Part shown: positions 42,633-51,641 of the stretch, piece after piece
How the letters are laid out: each line of letters opens with the position of its first letter
Numbering within the stretch: the first letter of the stretch is position 1
Position numbers and translations under genes: made by a program
NCBI RefSeq assembly: GCF_041821085.1
Contig: NZ_JBGUAZ010000002.1
Coordinates: 124,001-188,000, forward strand
Source of the DNA: Natrinema sp. HArc-T2
Lineage (GTDB): Archaea; Halobacteriota; Halobacteria; Halobacteriales; Natrialbaceae
DNA: 64,000 bases
Direction of reading: 5' to 3'
The notes under the pieces: model-generated
Database searches by the model: none
Told to the model about the DNA's origin: nothing
Seen by the model: only the letters and a program-made list of their open reading frames with translations

Positions 42633-42780
42633 CTACTGGTAAGCTTGCAGCCCAGTTAGATCTTCGCCGAGGATCAGCGTGTGGATATCGTGGGTTCCCT
42701 CGTAGGTGTAGACCGTCTCGAGGTTTGCGAGGTGGCGCATCGGCGAGTAGTCGGTCGTGATGCCGTTGCCGCCGAATGTC
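42633..42780 (-). pseudogene. Acyl-CoA dehydrogenase C-terminal remnant
   Basis: On the minus strand the last 48 or so codons encode Phe-Gly-Gly-Asn-Gly-Ile-Thr-Thr, [18 protein letters not shown], the conserved end of a glutaryl-CoA-dehydrogenase-like acyl-CoA dehydrogenase, and stop at 42633. The rest of the gene, which should be about 330 codons, is absent; upstream the frame becomes unrelated. This is a deletion remnant. Confidence 0.85.
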
Positions 42781-42895
42781 AACACCCATACATAGACAGG
42801 TACCGAACGACGGTGGCGGCGAGCGTGAGCGCCAACAAGCAGTCGAACGCGAAGAGACCCGCACTCAGGTGACGCCGCCGACGTATGGTCCATAC
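42779..42895 (-). pseudogene. Membrane-segment remnant abutting the dehydrogenase fragment
   Basis: In another frame the adjacent bases encode a hydrophobic segment ([16 protein letters not shown]) with TGA at 42779-42781, and no start that fits. It looks like the tail of a different membrane protein joined to the dehydrogenase remnant. From 42896 to 43190 I see only AT-rich patches (for example GGCATTTTATTTG near 42903) and no gene. Confidence 0.4.
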
Positions 42896-43190
42896 TAGTT
42901 AGGCATTTTATTTGTTAGACAGGATCGAGTACACGCAACTGCCGTCCGAGCCGTGGACGGCGGCCCCAGGGGGCACACGTGGTAAAACAACGGGGCCACT
43001 TTTCGGCTCGAATTCGGTCATCCCCCAGTAACCGAACGAACGTGTGCCAGACGGGCGGTCAGAGATCCACCGCCCGGTTACCCTTCCGTCCCACAGTATC
43101 GGCGGTCAGGACGACCGAACAGTCTCCCAGTACCGGTCGTACGATGGGGTAATGCGGGTGCTTTTTGTGACCCCTGCGCAAGGGTGACGT

Positions 43191-46100
43191 ATGTCTTTGG
43201 AGCCGAGCGCCGACCCGGCTGCCGACCGGCGAGCGAAGTACGACTATCGGAGCGACGACGTCGACCGCCCGGCACTGGTCGCAGACATCGAACAGCTCGT
43301 CGACTGTGAGGTCCGGGCCGACTCCTACTCTCGCGAATTGTATGCAACCGACGCGAGCGCCTACGAAGTGACCCCGATCGCGGTCGCCTTCCCCGAATCG
43401 ACCGCCGACGTGGCAGGAATCCTCGAGTACTGTGCCGAGCGCGAGATCCCAGTGCTTCCGCGGGGTGGTGGGACGAGTCTCGCCGGCCAGACGGTCAACC
43501 GGGCCGTGGTGCTGGATTTTACCCGGCACATGAACGAGATTCTCGCGATCGACCCTGACGGCCACACGGCGACGGTCCAATCCGGGACGATCGTGGGGAC
43601 GTTGAACGAAGCACTGGCTCCCCACGATCTCAAGTTCGCACCAGATCCCGCGTGGCGCGACAAAAGCGCCGTCGGTGGTGCGATCGGCAACAACTCGACG
43701 GGCGCACACTCCCTGAAGTACGGCAAGACCGACGCCTATATCGAGGAAGTCGAGGCCGTCCTCGCCGACGGCACCGTCACCCGCTTCGGCGAAGTGACCA
43801 GAGAGGAAATCAGCGATCAGGCTGACCCCGACGGCGACCTCGAGGGACGGATCTACGCCGAAGTCGAGCGGATTCTCGAAGAAGACGCGGACCTGATCGA
43901 CGAGACGTATCCCGGTCTCAAGCGCAACGTCTCGGGCTACAATCTCGATCGGCTCGTCGCCGAGGCCCGCGGTGATGAGCTGCCCGGTGGTGAGGCGACT
44001 GGCGAGTCCGGCACCGTCAACCTCGCGCGCCTGCTGGCCGGCAGTGAAGGGACGCTGGCGATCGTCACCGAGGCGACGGTCTCGCTCGAGCCAATTCCCG
44101 AGACGAAGGCCGTTTCCTTGCTGTGTTATCCCGATCTCCACACGGCGATGCGCGATGTCGAGCCGATCCTCGCACACGACCCCGCGGCGGTCGAAGTCCT
44201 CGACGACGTATTGATCGACCTCGCGCGTGACACCGCGGAGTTCGGCCCCGTCACGGAGATCCTGCCCGAGGGAACGAACGCCGTCCTCCTCGTCGAGTTC
44301 TACGCCGAGGACGACGACCACGGCAGGGAGCAGGTCGCCGGTCTGTTCGCCGACCGCGTCCCCTCGGCGACGCCTGCCGGTGAGCCAGCAGCGGACTCCC
44401 CACACAGCGACGCCGAGACGATCGCGATCGAGGGGCTCGAGGCCTACGACGAAGCCGAACGCGCGAAGCTGTGGAAGCTCCGCAAGTCCGGGCTCCCGAT
44501 CTTGCTCTCGCGGACGACCGACGCGAAGCACATCTCCTTCATCGAGGACACCGCGATCCCGCCGGCGCGGCTGCCCGAGTTCGTCGAGGGGTTCGAAGAG
44601 ATCCTCGAAAAACACGACACCTACGCTAGCTTCTACGCTCACGCGGGCCCCGGCGTGCTCCACGTGCGACCGCTCGTGAACACGAAGACGGAGGTTGGGC
44701 TCGAGCAACTCCACGGGATCGCCGACGACGTGACGGACCTCGTCGTCGAGTTGGGCGGGTCGGTCTCAGGCGAACACGGAGACGGTCGCGCACGCACGCA
44801 GTGGAATCACAAACTCTACGGCGACGAACTCTGGGCGACCTTCCAGGACCTCAAGACCGCGTTCGACCCCGACTGGCTGCTCAATCCCGGACAGGTCGTC
44901 TTCCGCGAGGACGATCCCACCGATCTGCGCGAACACCTGCGATTCGATCCCGACTACGACTTCGAGACGGGCTTCGAGCCAGCCCTCGAGTGGGACAACG
45001 ACAACGGCATGCAGGGGATGGTCGAACTCTGTCACGGCTGTGGGGGCTGTCGCGGCGAACAGTCGACCACCGGCGGCGTGATGTGTCCGACCTACCGGGC
45101 GAGCCGCGAGGAGATCACGGCGACCCGGGGCCGGGCGAACGCGCTTCGGTCGGCGATGAGCGGCGACGTCGACCAGGACGAGGCGTTTTCCGACGAGTTC
45201 GTCGAGGAGGTGATGGACCTCTGTATCGGCTGCAAAGGGTGTTCGATCGACTGCCCGAGCGAGGTCGACATGGCCAAACTCAAAGCCGAGGTCACTCACG
45301 AGTACCACCAGCGCAACGGCGCGAGCCTGCGCGATCGGCTCTTCGCCAACGTCGCGACGCTCTCGAAGTGGGGGAGTCGACTCGCGCCCGTCTCCAACAC
45401 CGCGGCGAAGCTGCCGGGTGCCCGCAAGGTACTCGAGGCCGTCGTCGGAATCGACGCGAGCCGGTCGCTGCCGACGTTCCACGCCGAGACGTTCCGCGAC
45501 TGGTTCGACGAGCGCGGCGGCGCTCGCGTGAGCGAGGCCGAGGCCACCCGTACGGTCGTCCTCTATCCAGACACCTACACCAACTACAGCCACCCTGAGG
45601 CCGGGAAGGCAGCCGTCCGCGTCCTCGAGGCCGCGGGCGTCCACGTCACCGTCCCCGACGACCTGGGCGATACTGGCCGACCGGCGTTCTCGAAAGGCTT
45701 TCTCGAGAAAGCGCGGACGGCGGCCCGCGAGAACGTGACCGCACTCGCACCACAGGTCAACGCCGGCTGGGACGTGGTCGTGATCGAACCCTCCGATGCA
45801 GTCATGTTCCAGTCCGATTACCTCGATCTGCTCGCCTCCGACGCAGCCGAACGGCTCGCCGACGCAACCTACGGCGTCTGTGAGTACATCGACACGTTCC
45901 GGCTGGACGAGGCCATCGATTTCGACCCTGCGGTGGTCCAGCAACACCTCACCTACCACGGCCACTGCCACCAGAAATCGGTCGCGAAGGACCACCACGC
46001 CGTCGGCGTGCTTCGACGGGCGGGCTACGCCGTCGATCCCCTCGATTCGGGCTGCTGTGGGATGGCCGGCTCCTTCGGCTACGAGGCCGAACACGCCTCG

Positions 46101-46274
46101 ATGAGCGACGCTATTGCCACGATTCTCTACGAGCAGGTCGCAGACAGCGACGGCGACCGCGTCGTCGCGCCGGGTGCCTCCTGTCGGACCCAACTCGAGA
46201 ACCGCCCCGGCGCACCCGCGGAGCCGCCGACACCGATCGAGGTCGTCGCGGAGGCACTCGAGCGGCCACAGTAG
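43191..46274 (+). CDS. FAD-binding and Fe-S D-2-hydroxyacid dehydrogenase (GlcD-GlcF fusion type)
   Basis: The 1027-residue protein fuses a PCMH-type FAD domain with Pro-Arg-Gly-Gly-Gly-Thr-Ser-Leu-Ala-Gly near residue 95, an FAD-oxidase C-terminal domain, and an Fe-S half. The Fe-S half has two Cys clusters, Cys-His-Gly-Cys-Gly-Gly-Cys near 613 and Cys-Ile-Gly-Cys-Lys-Gly-Cys-Ser-Ile-Asp-Cys-Pro near 677, followed by CCG motifs including Asp-Ser-Gly-Cys-Cys-Gly-Met-Ala-Gly near 953. It should oxidise D-lactate, glycolate or a related 2-hydroxyacid and pass electrons to the respiratory chain. It stands alone between a decayed region and palindrome D. Confidence 0.92.
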   Translation: MSLEPSADPAADRRAKYDYRSDDVDRPALVADIEQLVDCEVRADSYSRELYATDASAYEVTPIAVAFPESTADVAGILEYCAEREIPVLPRGGGTSLAGQTVNRAVVLDFTRHMNEILAIDPDGHTATVQSGTIVGTLNEALAPHDLKFAPDPAWRDKSAVGGAIGNNSTGAHSLKYGKTDAYIEEVEAVLADGTVTRFGEVTREEISDQADPDGDLEGRIYAEVERILEEDADLIDETYPGLKRNVSGYNLDRLVAEARGDELPGGEATGESGTVNLARLLAGSEGTLAIVTEATVSLEPIPETKAVSLLCYPDLHTAMRDVEPILAHDPAAVEVLDDVLIDLARDTAEFGPVTEILPEGTNAVLLVEFYAEDDDHGREQVAGLFADRVPSATPAGEPAADSPHSDAETIAIEGLEAYDEAERAKLWKLRKSGLPILLSRTTDAKHISFIEDTAIPPARLPEFVEGFEEILEKHDTYASFYAHAGPGVLHVRPLVNTKTEVGLEQLHGIADDVTDLVVELGGSVSGEHGDGRARTQWNHKLYGDELWATFQDLKTAFDPDWLLNPGQVVFREDDPTDLREHLRFDPDYDFETGFEPALEWDNDNGMQGMVELCHGCGGCRGEQSTTGGVMCPTYRASREEITATRGRANALRSAMSGDVDQDEAFSDEFVEEVMDLCIGCKGCSIDCPSEVDMAKLKAEVTHEYHQRNGASLRDRLFANVATLSKWGSRLAPVSNTAAKLPGARKVLEAVVGIDASRSLPTFHAETFRDWFDERGGARVSEAEATRTVVLYPDTYTNYSHPEAGKAAVRVLEAAGVHVTVPDDLGDTGRPAFSKGFLEKARTAARENVTALAPQVNAGWDVVVIEPSDAVMFQSDYLDLLASDAAERLADATYGVCEYIDTFRLDEAIDFDPAVVQQHLTYHGHCHQKSVAKDHHAVGVLRRAGYAVDPLDSGCCGMAGSFGYEAEHASMSDAIATILYEQVADSDGDRVVAPGASCRTQLENRPGAPAEPPTPIEVVAEALERPQ

Positions 46275-46340
46275 TCCCGTCGCTGTGACAGCAATCGGAG
46301 ACTCAGCGCGACGGTGCCCGCATCGCTGACGGGACACGAC

Positions 46341-46426
46341 TCATACGGTCTGCTGTCACGATGTCCTGGTGGGACCGCAGTGCGGGTCGCGGTCCCATCG
46401 GCAGTGACTGACAGGGGTCCGTATCA
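46341..46426. repeat. Palindromic convergent-gap repeat, copy D
   Basis: This 86-bp copy runs from TCATACGGTCTGCTGTCAC to CTGACAGGGGTCCGTATCA. The inner stem GTGGGACCGC/GCGGTCCCAT is nearly perfect. It sits 66 bp after the dehydrogenase stop, in a 527-bp convergent gap that also holds a hairpin chain and palindrome family 2. Confidence 0.85.
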
Positions 46427-46440
46427 GCTGGGGCAAAACC

Positions 46441-46660
46441 ATTTATTATGGTCGTCAGCTTATGGGGAGACGCTTCCAGAATCGGAAGCCGCTGTGTGGG
46501 GGCTCGAATGGTAAGCGGTGGTGGACCCCACACATGGCGCACCTTGCGGTGCAACCCGTCTCTTGGAGCGCGGATTTAAAGAGACTATTCCAAGAATATT
46601 TGGTATGTGTCGGAGATAGACATTTTCCAGTCGCTCAACCGGGCGAGCGGCTGTCTGATC
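46441..46660 (+). ncRNA. Candidate structured RNA (hairpin chain behind a TATA-like box)
   Basis: After TTTATTAT at 46442-46449 comes a run of hairpins: GCTTCC/GGAAGC (46472-46489), TGTGTGGGG/CCCCACACA (46493-46534), GCACC/GGTGC (46539-46552) and GTCTCTT/AAGAGAC (46558-46585). CGCTC/GAGCG and GTCTG/CAGAC follow further on. A 78-codon frame from 46462 also exists but lacks haloarchaeal codon bias and protein-like composition. The strand is inferred from the TATA position. This could equally be decayed sequence. Confidence 0.4.
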
Positions 46661-46673
46661 ACAGACGCCGAGA

Positions 46674-46799
46674 CTATAGTAGCAACTGGACCGAGTGACA
46701 CACCGATCGCACCGTCCGCGGGTCTCGCTCACGTCGTCGCTCCGACCCGCGCGACCCTCGTGCGATCGGGTGTGCAGTGACGGTCAGTGGCTACGATAG
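46674..46799. repeat. Palindromic repeat family 2, copy 2
   Basis: This 126-bp element has long arms: CTATAGTAGCAACTG, AGTGACACACC and GATCGCAC on the left, and GTGCGATC, GGGTGTGCAGTGACGGT and CAGTGGCTACGATAG on the right. They are inverted repeats with few mismatches. The centre holds a second stem CGCGGGTC/GACCCGCG. It ends 2 bp before the stop codon of the siroheme decarboxylase gene. Confidence 0.85.
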
Positions 46800-46801
46800 C
46801 G

Positions 46802-47842
46802 TTAGTTGCCGATCAGTTCCTCGTAGCGTGCTCCCGTCTGTTTCAGCGTCTCGGTCGAATAGAGTCGCTCGTGGTCGACGGGGAGATAGTCGGCTGCAAG
46901 TTCGTCGATCTTCGCGTCGACGGCCTCGGGCTCGCGACCGTGGACCATCGTAAACAGGTTGTACGGCCACTCCTGGTCGGGTCTTCGAGGACGATGATAA
47001 CACAGCGTCACAAAGGGCAAGCCGCCAGCGCGCTCGCCCCACTCGTCTAAGTTCTCGTCGGGGACGTCCCAGACGACCATACAGTTGGCGTCGAAGCCCG
47101 TCACGACGTGGTTGATGATACAACCGACCCGCTTGATACAGCCGTTTGCGAGCAGCCGGGAAACGGCCTCGAGCACGTCCGCGACATCATGGCCGATGGT
47201 GTCGGCGATATCTCGATACGGCGTCGCCGACAGCGGAAAGCCGTCCTGAATCTCGAGCAAGAGATCGGCCTCGAGCGCGGAGAGATCGCCCGTCGCTGAC
47301 TCACTGATCCGGGTCGCCGACGAGTCGGTGCGATCTTCGAGTGACTCGCGTGCGAACCGATCGCTGTTGACGACGGGGAACTCGAGATCGATGTAGTAGT
47401 CGGTCAACATCGGCAGGTTGAGGACCTCACAGCCGGTCTCGGCCTCGATCTCGGCGAGAATGTCGTCGCGTCGCTCCCGTGACCCGGCGGTGACGACGAA
47501 CCACATGTTCCACTCGTGATCGCGGGCGTAGTTGTGGTTGACCTGCCGGTAGTCGTTGATCGTCGCCGCGATCTCGTCGAAGCGGTCTTCGGGTGCCTGG
47601 ACGGCAGCGAGCGTCGACGAGCCGATCACCGGCGGATTGAGGACGGCACCGAACCGGCGGACGATCCCCGCCTCTTTGAGCGCCCGAACGCGCTCGACCG
47701 CCTCCGATTCGTCGATCTCGAGGTCGGCAGCGAGCCGGCGGAACGGCCGTTGTTCGATCGGGAAGCCGCTCTGGTAGCCGTCGATCAGCGCTGCGTCCAC
47801 GTCGTCGATGGCCTCACGCCAGTTCCCCGACAGGGTACTCAT
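46802..47842 (-). CDS. Fused siroheme decarboxylase (AhbA-AhbB type)
   Basis: The 346-residue protein is a tandem of two Lrp/AsnC-like units. Each has a DNA-binding-type HTH fold now used structurally (Ile-Asp-Gly-Tyr-Gln-Ser-Gly-Phe-Pro and Glu-Ile-Gln-Asp-Gly-Phe-Pro-Leu) and a RAM-like domain. His-Glu/Asn-Tyr-Ala-Arg and Cys-Tyr-His-Arg-Pro-Arg are typical AhbA and AhbB signatures. It converts siroheme to didecarboxysiroheme in the alternative haem pathway used by archaea. Start ATG at 47842. It is divergent from a TrpD-like gene. Confidence 0.88.
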   Translation of the reverse strand: MSTLSGNWREAIDDVDAALIDGYQSGFPIEQRPFRRLAADLEIDESEAVERVRALKEAGIVRRFGAVLNPPVIGSSTLAAVQAPEDRFDEIAATINDYRQVNHNYARDHEWNMWFVVTAGSRERRDDILAEIEAETGCEVLNLPMLTDYYIDLEFPVVNSDRFARESLEDRTDSSATRISESATGDLSALEADLLLEIQDGFPLSATPYRDIADTIGHDVADVLEAVSRLLANGCIKRVGCIINHVVTGFDANCMVVWDVPDENLDEWGERAGGLPFVTLCYHRPRRPDQEWPYNLFTMVHGREPEAVDAKIDELAADYLPVDHERLYSTETLKQTGARYEELIGN

Positions 47843-48044
47843 TGGCCGTCCTAGGGAGACGGCCCCCGTATCGCTTTCGGGACTCCTCGGTCGTCGACAT
47901 CGCCGGTGGATTCGGGGTGCTATCTCGATGCTGGCCGGTTTAGACACCGCGCACACTCGAGACGTGAGCGGGCGTTCACGGACTGTTTCCCGGCAGGATA
48001 CAGGAAACGGGGGGTTTTTGCGCCGTCCGTGCCAACGCCCGCAC

Positions 48045-49127
48045 ATGGCGAAGGCATCCCAGACGTTCGGCGAATGGCCGTTGAAACGCCTGCTGACGGA
48101 GGTTATCGGGTCGGGCCCCAAGTCGGCCGACGACATGAGCCACGACCAGGCTCGCGAGGCGTTCCAGCGGATTCTGGCGGGCGAGCCCGAGGACACAACC
48201 CTCGGTGCGTTCTGGCTGGCCAACCGCTGGAAGCGCAACAACCCCGAGGAGCTGTCGGCCTACACCGACGTCATGCGCGAGGAGTCGGTCGTCACCGCAG
48301 AGCCCGAATGTGATCCGGTCGACTGCGGTGCGAACTACGACGGGAAGGACACGTCCGCCATCCTTGGCGTCGGTGCCGGCGTCGTCGCCGCCGCCGCGGG
48401 CACGCCGGTCGTCGTCCACTCTGGCGACTACGTCCCCTCCCAGAAGGCGACGGCGTACAAACACGTCCTCGACGAACTCGGCGTCCGAACCGAACTCGAG
48501 CCCGACGAAAGCGCCGATATGGTCGACGAGACCGGCTTCGGCTTCTACTACCAGCCCGCGTTCAACCCCGGCATCGACGACCTCTTCGAGCGTCGCGACG
48601 AGATGGGCGTCCGAACCTTCGTCAACACGATCGAGACCGTCGCCAACCCCGCGAACGCCGACGTCCACCTGGGCTCGTTCTACCACCTCGCGTTCGCGAA
48701 GAAGCTGACCGACCTCATCAAGGAGAGCGACCAACTGGACTACTCCCGAGCGATCTTTTTCCAGGGGATGGAAGGCTACGACGACATCCGCCCCGGCTAC
48801 ACGAAGGTGGCCGAGTGGGACGAGAAGGGAGCCGACGGCGACGAATCCTTCGACGACTACGAGATCGAGACCGCCGAGTACGGTATGGAGATGGAACGCG
48901 AGGACCTCGCTGTCGACGATATCGCAGCCGACTCCGCGGCGATCACCGAAGCCGTCCTTGCCGGCGAACGCGACGACCACTTCGCCGACGCAATCGCGCT
49001 CAACGGCGCGTTCCGGATGTACGCCCGGCAGGACGTCGACAGCCTCGACGAAGGACTCGAGCAGGCCCGCGAGGTCATCGCCGACGGGAGCGCCCAGGCC
49101 GTCCTCGAGGAGCTACAGGCGTACTGA
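48045..49127 (+). CDS. TrpD-like phosphoribosyltransferase/phosphorylase-fold protein
   Basis: This 360-residue protein of the anthranilate phosphoribosyltransferase/nucleoside phosphorylase superfamily has an N-terminal helical region (Leu-Lys-Arg-Leu-Leu-Thr-Glu-Val-Ile) and Cys-Gly-Ala-Asn-Tyr-Asp-Gly-Lys-Asp-Thr-Ser near residue 95 at the PRPP loop position. The canonical TrpD Gly-Thr-Gly-Gly-Asp is altered and it is not in a trp operon, so it is probably a TrpD2-like or other glycosyltransferase. Start ATG at 48045. Confidence 0.8.
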   Translation: MAKASQTFGEWPLKRLLTEVIGSGPKSADDMSHDQAREAFQRILAGEPEDTTLGAFWLANRWKRNNPEELSAYTDVMREESVVTAEPECDPVDCGANYDGKDTSAILGVGAGVVAAAAGTPVVVHSGDYVPSQKATAYKHVLDELGVRTELEPDESADMVDETGFGFYYQPAFNPGIDDLFERRDEMGVRTFVNTIETVANPANADVHLGSFYHLAFAKKLTDLIKESDQLDYSRAIFFQGMEGYDDIRPGYTKVAEWDEKGADGDESFDDYEIETAEYGMEMEREDLAVDDIAADSAAITEAVLAGERDDHFADAIALNGAFRMYARQDVDSLDEGLEQAREVIADGSAQAVLEELQAY

Positions 49128-49182
49128 GCGGCAGACGGCATCGGTCGGCCACGGATCGGGAGCCATCGAACCAACATAACGA

Positions 49183-49248
49183 TGGCTGTGAGTCATTATT
49201 GCCGCAACCGCACGGCGGTCAGCGGTTGCGGCAGTACAGTCACAGCCA
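49183..49248. repeat. Large two-stem hairpin
   Basis: TGGCTGTGA (49183-49191) pairs with TCACAGCCA (49240-49248), and TGCCGCAACCGC (49200-49211) pairs perfectly with GCGGTTGCGGCA (49222-49233) around ACGGCGGTCA. It lies between two plus-strand genes, so it could be a terminator for the TrpD-like gene or a small mobile palindrome. Confidence 0.65.
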
Positions 49249-49297
49249 CCATTATCACTGGCAGTAGGCTTTTGCAATCTGACGGTCACGTGAGACC

Positions 49298-50461
49298 ATG
49301 CACCTCGATTCGGTTCAGGTTCTTGATCTGACTCGCCTCCTCCCGGGACCGTACGCGACGCAACTGCTCGCTGACGCAGGTGCCGACGTGGTGAAAGTCG
49401 AAGACACCGAGACGGGCGATTACGCCCGACAAATGCCGCCGATGACCGACCGCGACGTCGGCGCGCTGTTCGATAGCGTCAACCGCGGCAAGCGAAGCGT
49501 CGCACTCGATCTCAAATCCGAAGCGGGCCGGACCGCGTTCTACCGGCTGGTCGAGACGGCAGACGTCGTCTTCGAGGGGTTCCGACCGGGTGTCGCCGAC
49601 CGCCTCGAGATCGACTACGAGACGCTCCTCGAGTACAACGAGGACCTGATCTACTGTTCGCTGTCGGGCTACGGCCAGACTGGCCCCTACGCCGACCGCG
49701 CGGGCCACGATCTCAACTACGTCGGCGTTGCCGGGTTGCTCGATATGACCCGCGAGGACGAGTCGGCACCGCCACAGATTCCGGGCTATCAGATCAGCGA
49801 CTTCGGCGGCGGTCTGTTCGCGGCGTTCAGCATCGTCGGTGGCCTGCTCTCGCGCGAACTCGGCAACGGTGGGGAGTACATCGACATCGCCATGACCGAC
49901 GTGGTCGCCTCCTTCTCGCAGGCGACCGCCTACGAGGCACTCACCGGTGACGAGCCGCGACCGGGCGAAACGGCGTACACTGGACAGTACCCTTGGTACG
50001 ATATCTATGAAACTGCCGACGGTCGCTACGTGACCTTTGCGGCACTCGAGGAGAAGTTCTGGACTGCCTTCTGCGAGGAGGCCGACCGCGAGGACCTGCT
50101 CGAAGTCCACGGCAGCGACGATCCAGCCGAACTGAAAGCCATCCGTGCGGAACTCACCGAGCTGTTCGCGAGCCGCTCGCGAGACGAGTGGCTCGAGACG
50201 CTGGGCGACGAGACGGTCGTCGGCCCGGTGTATACGCCGGCGGAAGCCCTCGAGCACCCGCAGTTCGAGGCTCGCGGACTGGTCGAACGACCGGACGATG
50301 CACCGCCACGAGTCGGGTTTCCGGCTGCGGGACCGGACGCACCCGAAAGCGACGACGAGTCGCTTCCGGCCCACGGCGAGCACACTGATGAACTGCTCGC
50401 GTCGGTGGGCTATGACGAGACACAGCGCGCCGACCTGCGCGATGCGGACATCATTCGCTGA
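49298..50461 (+). CDS. CaiB/BaiF-family CoA transferase
   Basis: This 387-residue type III CoA transferase begins Val-Leu-Asp-Leu-Thr-Arg-Leu-Leu-Pro-Gly-Pro-Tyr, with Val-Asn-Arg-Gly-Lys-Arg-Ser-Val-Ala-Leu-Asp-Leu-Lys near residue 66, Gly-Tyr-Gly-Gln-Thr-Gly-Pro-Tyr near 127, and Asp in the Gly-His-Asp-Leu-Asn-Tyr region at the expected catalytic position. It moves CoA between carboxylic acids. It precedes a MaoC dehydratase gene, consistent with acyl-CoA breakdown. Confidence 0.9.
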   Translation: MHLDSVQVLDLTRLLPGPYATQLLADAGADVVKVEDTETGDYARQMPPMTDRDVGALFDSVNRGKRSVALDLKSEAGRTAFYRLVETADVVFEGFRPGVADRLEIDYETLLEYNEDLIYCSLSGYGQTGPYADRAGHDLNYVGVAGLLDMTREDESAPPQIPGYQISDFGGGLFAAFSIVGGLLSRELGNGGEYIDIAMTDVVASFSQATAYEALTGDEPRPGETAYTGQYPWYDIYETADGRYVTFAALEEKFWTAFCEEADREDLLEVHGSDDPAELKAIRAELTELFASRSRDEWLETLGDETVVGPVYTPAEALEHPQFEARGLVERPDDAPPRVGFPAAGPDAPESDDESLPAHGEHTDELLASVGYDETQRADLRDADIIR

Positions 50462-50639
50462 GCCTCTCGAGCGGCCTCAAGTATCGCCGTCAGCCGAGCA
50501 ACAGCCCTGGAATACTGTTATGTCAGTCGTCCGCAAATCGTGGTGGTGATGAGACGCGGACAGGACGGGCTCGACACGTACTGCGCCACGGCGGCACGAC
50601 TGCTGGCGACGACCGGGCGAACGGTTGAGGGACGCCACA

Positions 50640-51641
50640 ATGCCGACTAAGCCACTCGCGGAACTCGAGGCGATGGTCGGAGACTCACGGGTCACCACCG
50701 AGGAGTTCCGTCTCGAGGCCGGCAAGGTCGCGGAGTTCGCACGCGCGATCACGGCCGACGATCCGGTCTTTCGCGACGCGGCAGTCGCTGCAACGCGAGG
50801 CTACGACCGCGTGCCCGCGCCGCTGACCTACAGCCAGGTCAGCCGGTTTCCGCGGCATACACCCGATGGCGTCGATGGCACCGGCTTCGACCTCGGCTTC
50901 CGGCCAGCATACGTCCTCCATGGCGAACAGCACTACGAGTACGAGCGTCCGCTGTTCGTCGGCGACGTGCTCGAGGGGACGACCACCCTCACAGATGTCT
51001 TCCAGCGCGAGGGAGGGCGCGCGGGGACGATGACCGTCGCTCACCTCGAGACCGCGTACAAAGACCAGCACGACGACCGCGTGCTCACCGAGCGGACCAC
51101 CATGCTCGAGACCGAGGAGGCAGTCGACGATGAGCGCACAGCGACCGACACGGCTGCGCCAAACGGTGGGACCGTCACGAGCGAGAGAGACGTTCCATCC
51201 CCGATCGGCGACGAGTTCGAGCGAGTCCGCGAACTCGACGACGTCGCGGTTGGCGATAGCGGCCCGACAGTCGTCGTCGACGACCTCGAGCGTCGGCACT
51301 TCGTCAGGTATGCGGGCGCGAGCGGCGATTTCAATCCGATTCATTACGACGAGCCGTACGCGACGGCTGCGGGCAACGAGCGCGTCTTCGGCCAGGGGAT
51401 GTTGACCGCCGGCATCGCCTCCCGAGTCGTCACCCGCTGGTTCGACCTGCGGGATATCTCCCGCTTCGGCGTCCGATTTCGATCGCGGGCCTTCCCCGGC
51501 GATACCGTCGTCGTGACGGGCGAGGTCATCGGGGTCGATCCCGACGACGGAGCGGTCGAGGCGACACTCGAGGCGCAGACGGCTGCGGGCACGACGCTAC
51601 TGACCGGTTCGGCGACGATCCAGCTCTCGAGGAGTGACTGA
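50640..51641 (+). CDS. MaoC-family double-hotdog dehydratase
   Basis: The 333-residue protein has two hotdog domains. The first (1-165) resembles N-terminal MaoC-like FAS1 dehydratase domains, and the second (about 195-333) carries Tyr-Ala-Gly-Ala-Ser-Gly-Asp-Phe-Asn-Pro-Ile-His, the catalytic Asp/His motif. It likely hydrates enoyl-CoA or a mesaconyl-type substrate. The ATG at 50640 is preferred over a TTG five codons earlier. Its TGA stop is the left edge of palindrome E. Confidence 0.88.
   Translation: MPTKPLAELEAMVGDSRVTTEEFRLEAGKVAEFARAITADDPVFRDAAVAATRGYDRVPAPLTYSQVSRFPRHTPDGVDGTGFDLGFRPAYVLHGEQHYEYERPLFVGDVLEGTTTLTDVFQREGGRAGTMTVAHLETAYKDQHDDRVLTERTTMLETEEAVDDERTATDTAAPNGGTVTSERDVPSPIGDEFERVRELDDVAVGDSGPTVVVDDLERRHFVRYAGASGDFNPIHYDEPYATAAGNERVFGQGMLTAGIASRVVTRWFDLRDISRFGVRFRSRAFPGDTVVVTGEVIGVDPDDGAVEATLEAQTAAGTTLLTGSATIQLSRSD

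Noticed and set aside
44766-46337. A long minus-strand open frame opposite the FAD/Fe-S dehydrogenase
   Set aside because: The plus strand carries well-defined Cys clusters and FAD motifs; the antisense frame has no recognisable domain.
46462-46698. A 78-residue protein gene
   Set aside because: Basic composition, poor GC bias at third positions and many hairpins argue for RNA or non-coding sequence, though translation is not excluded.
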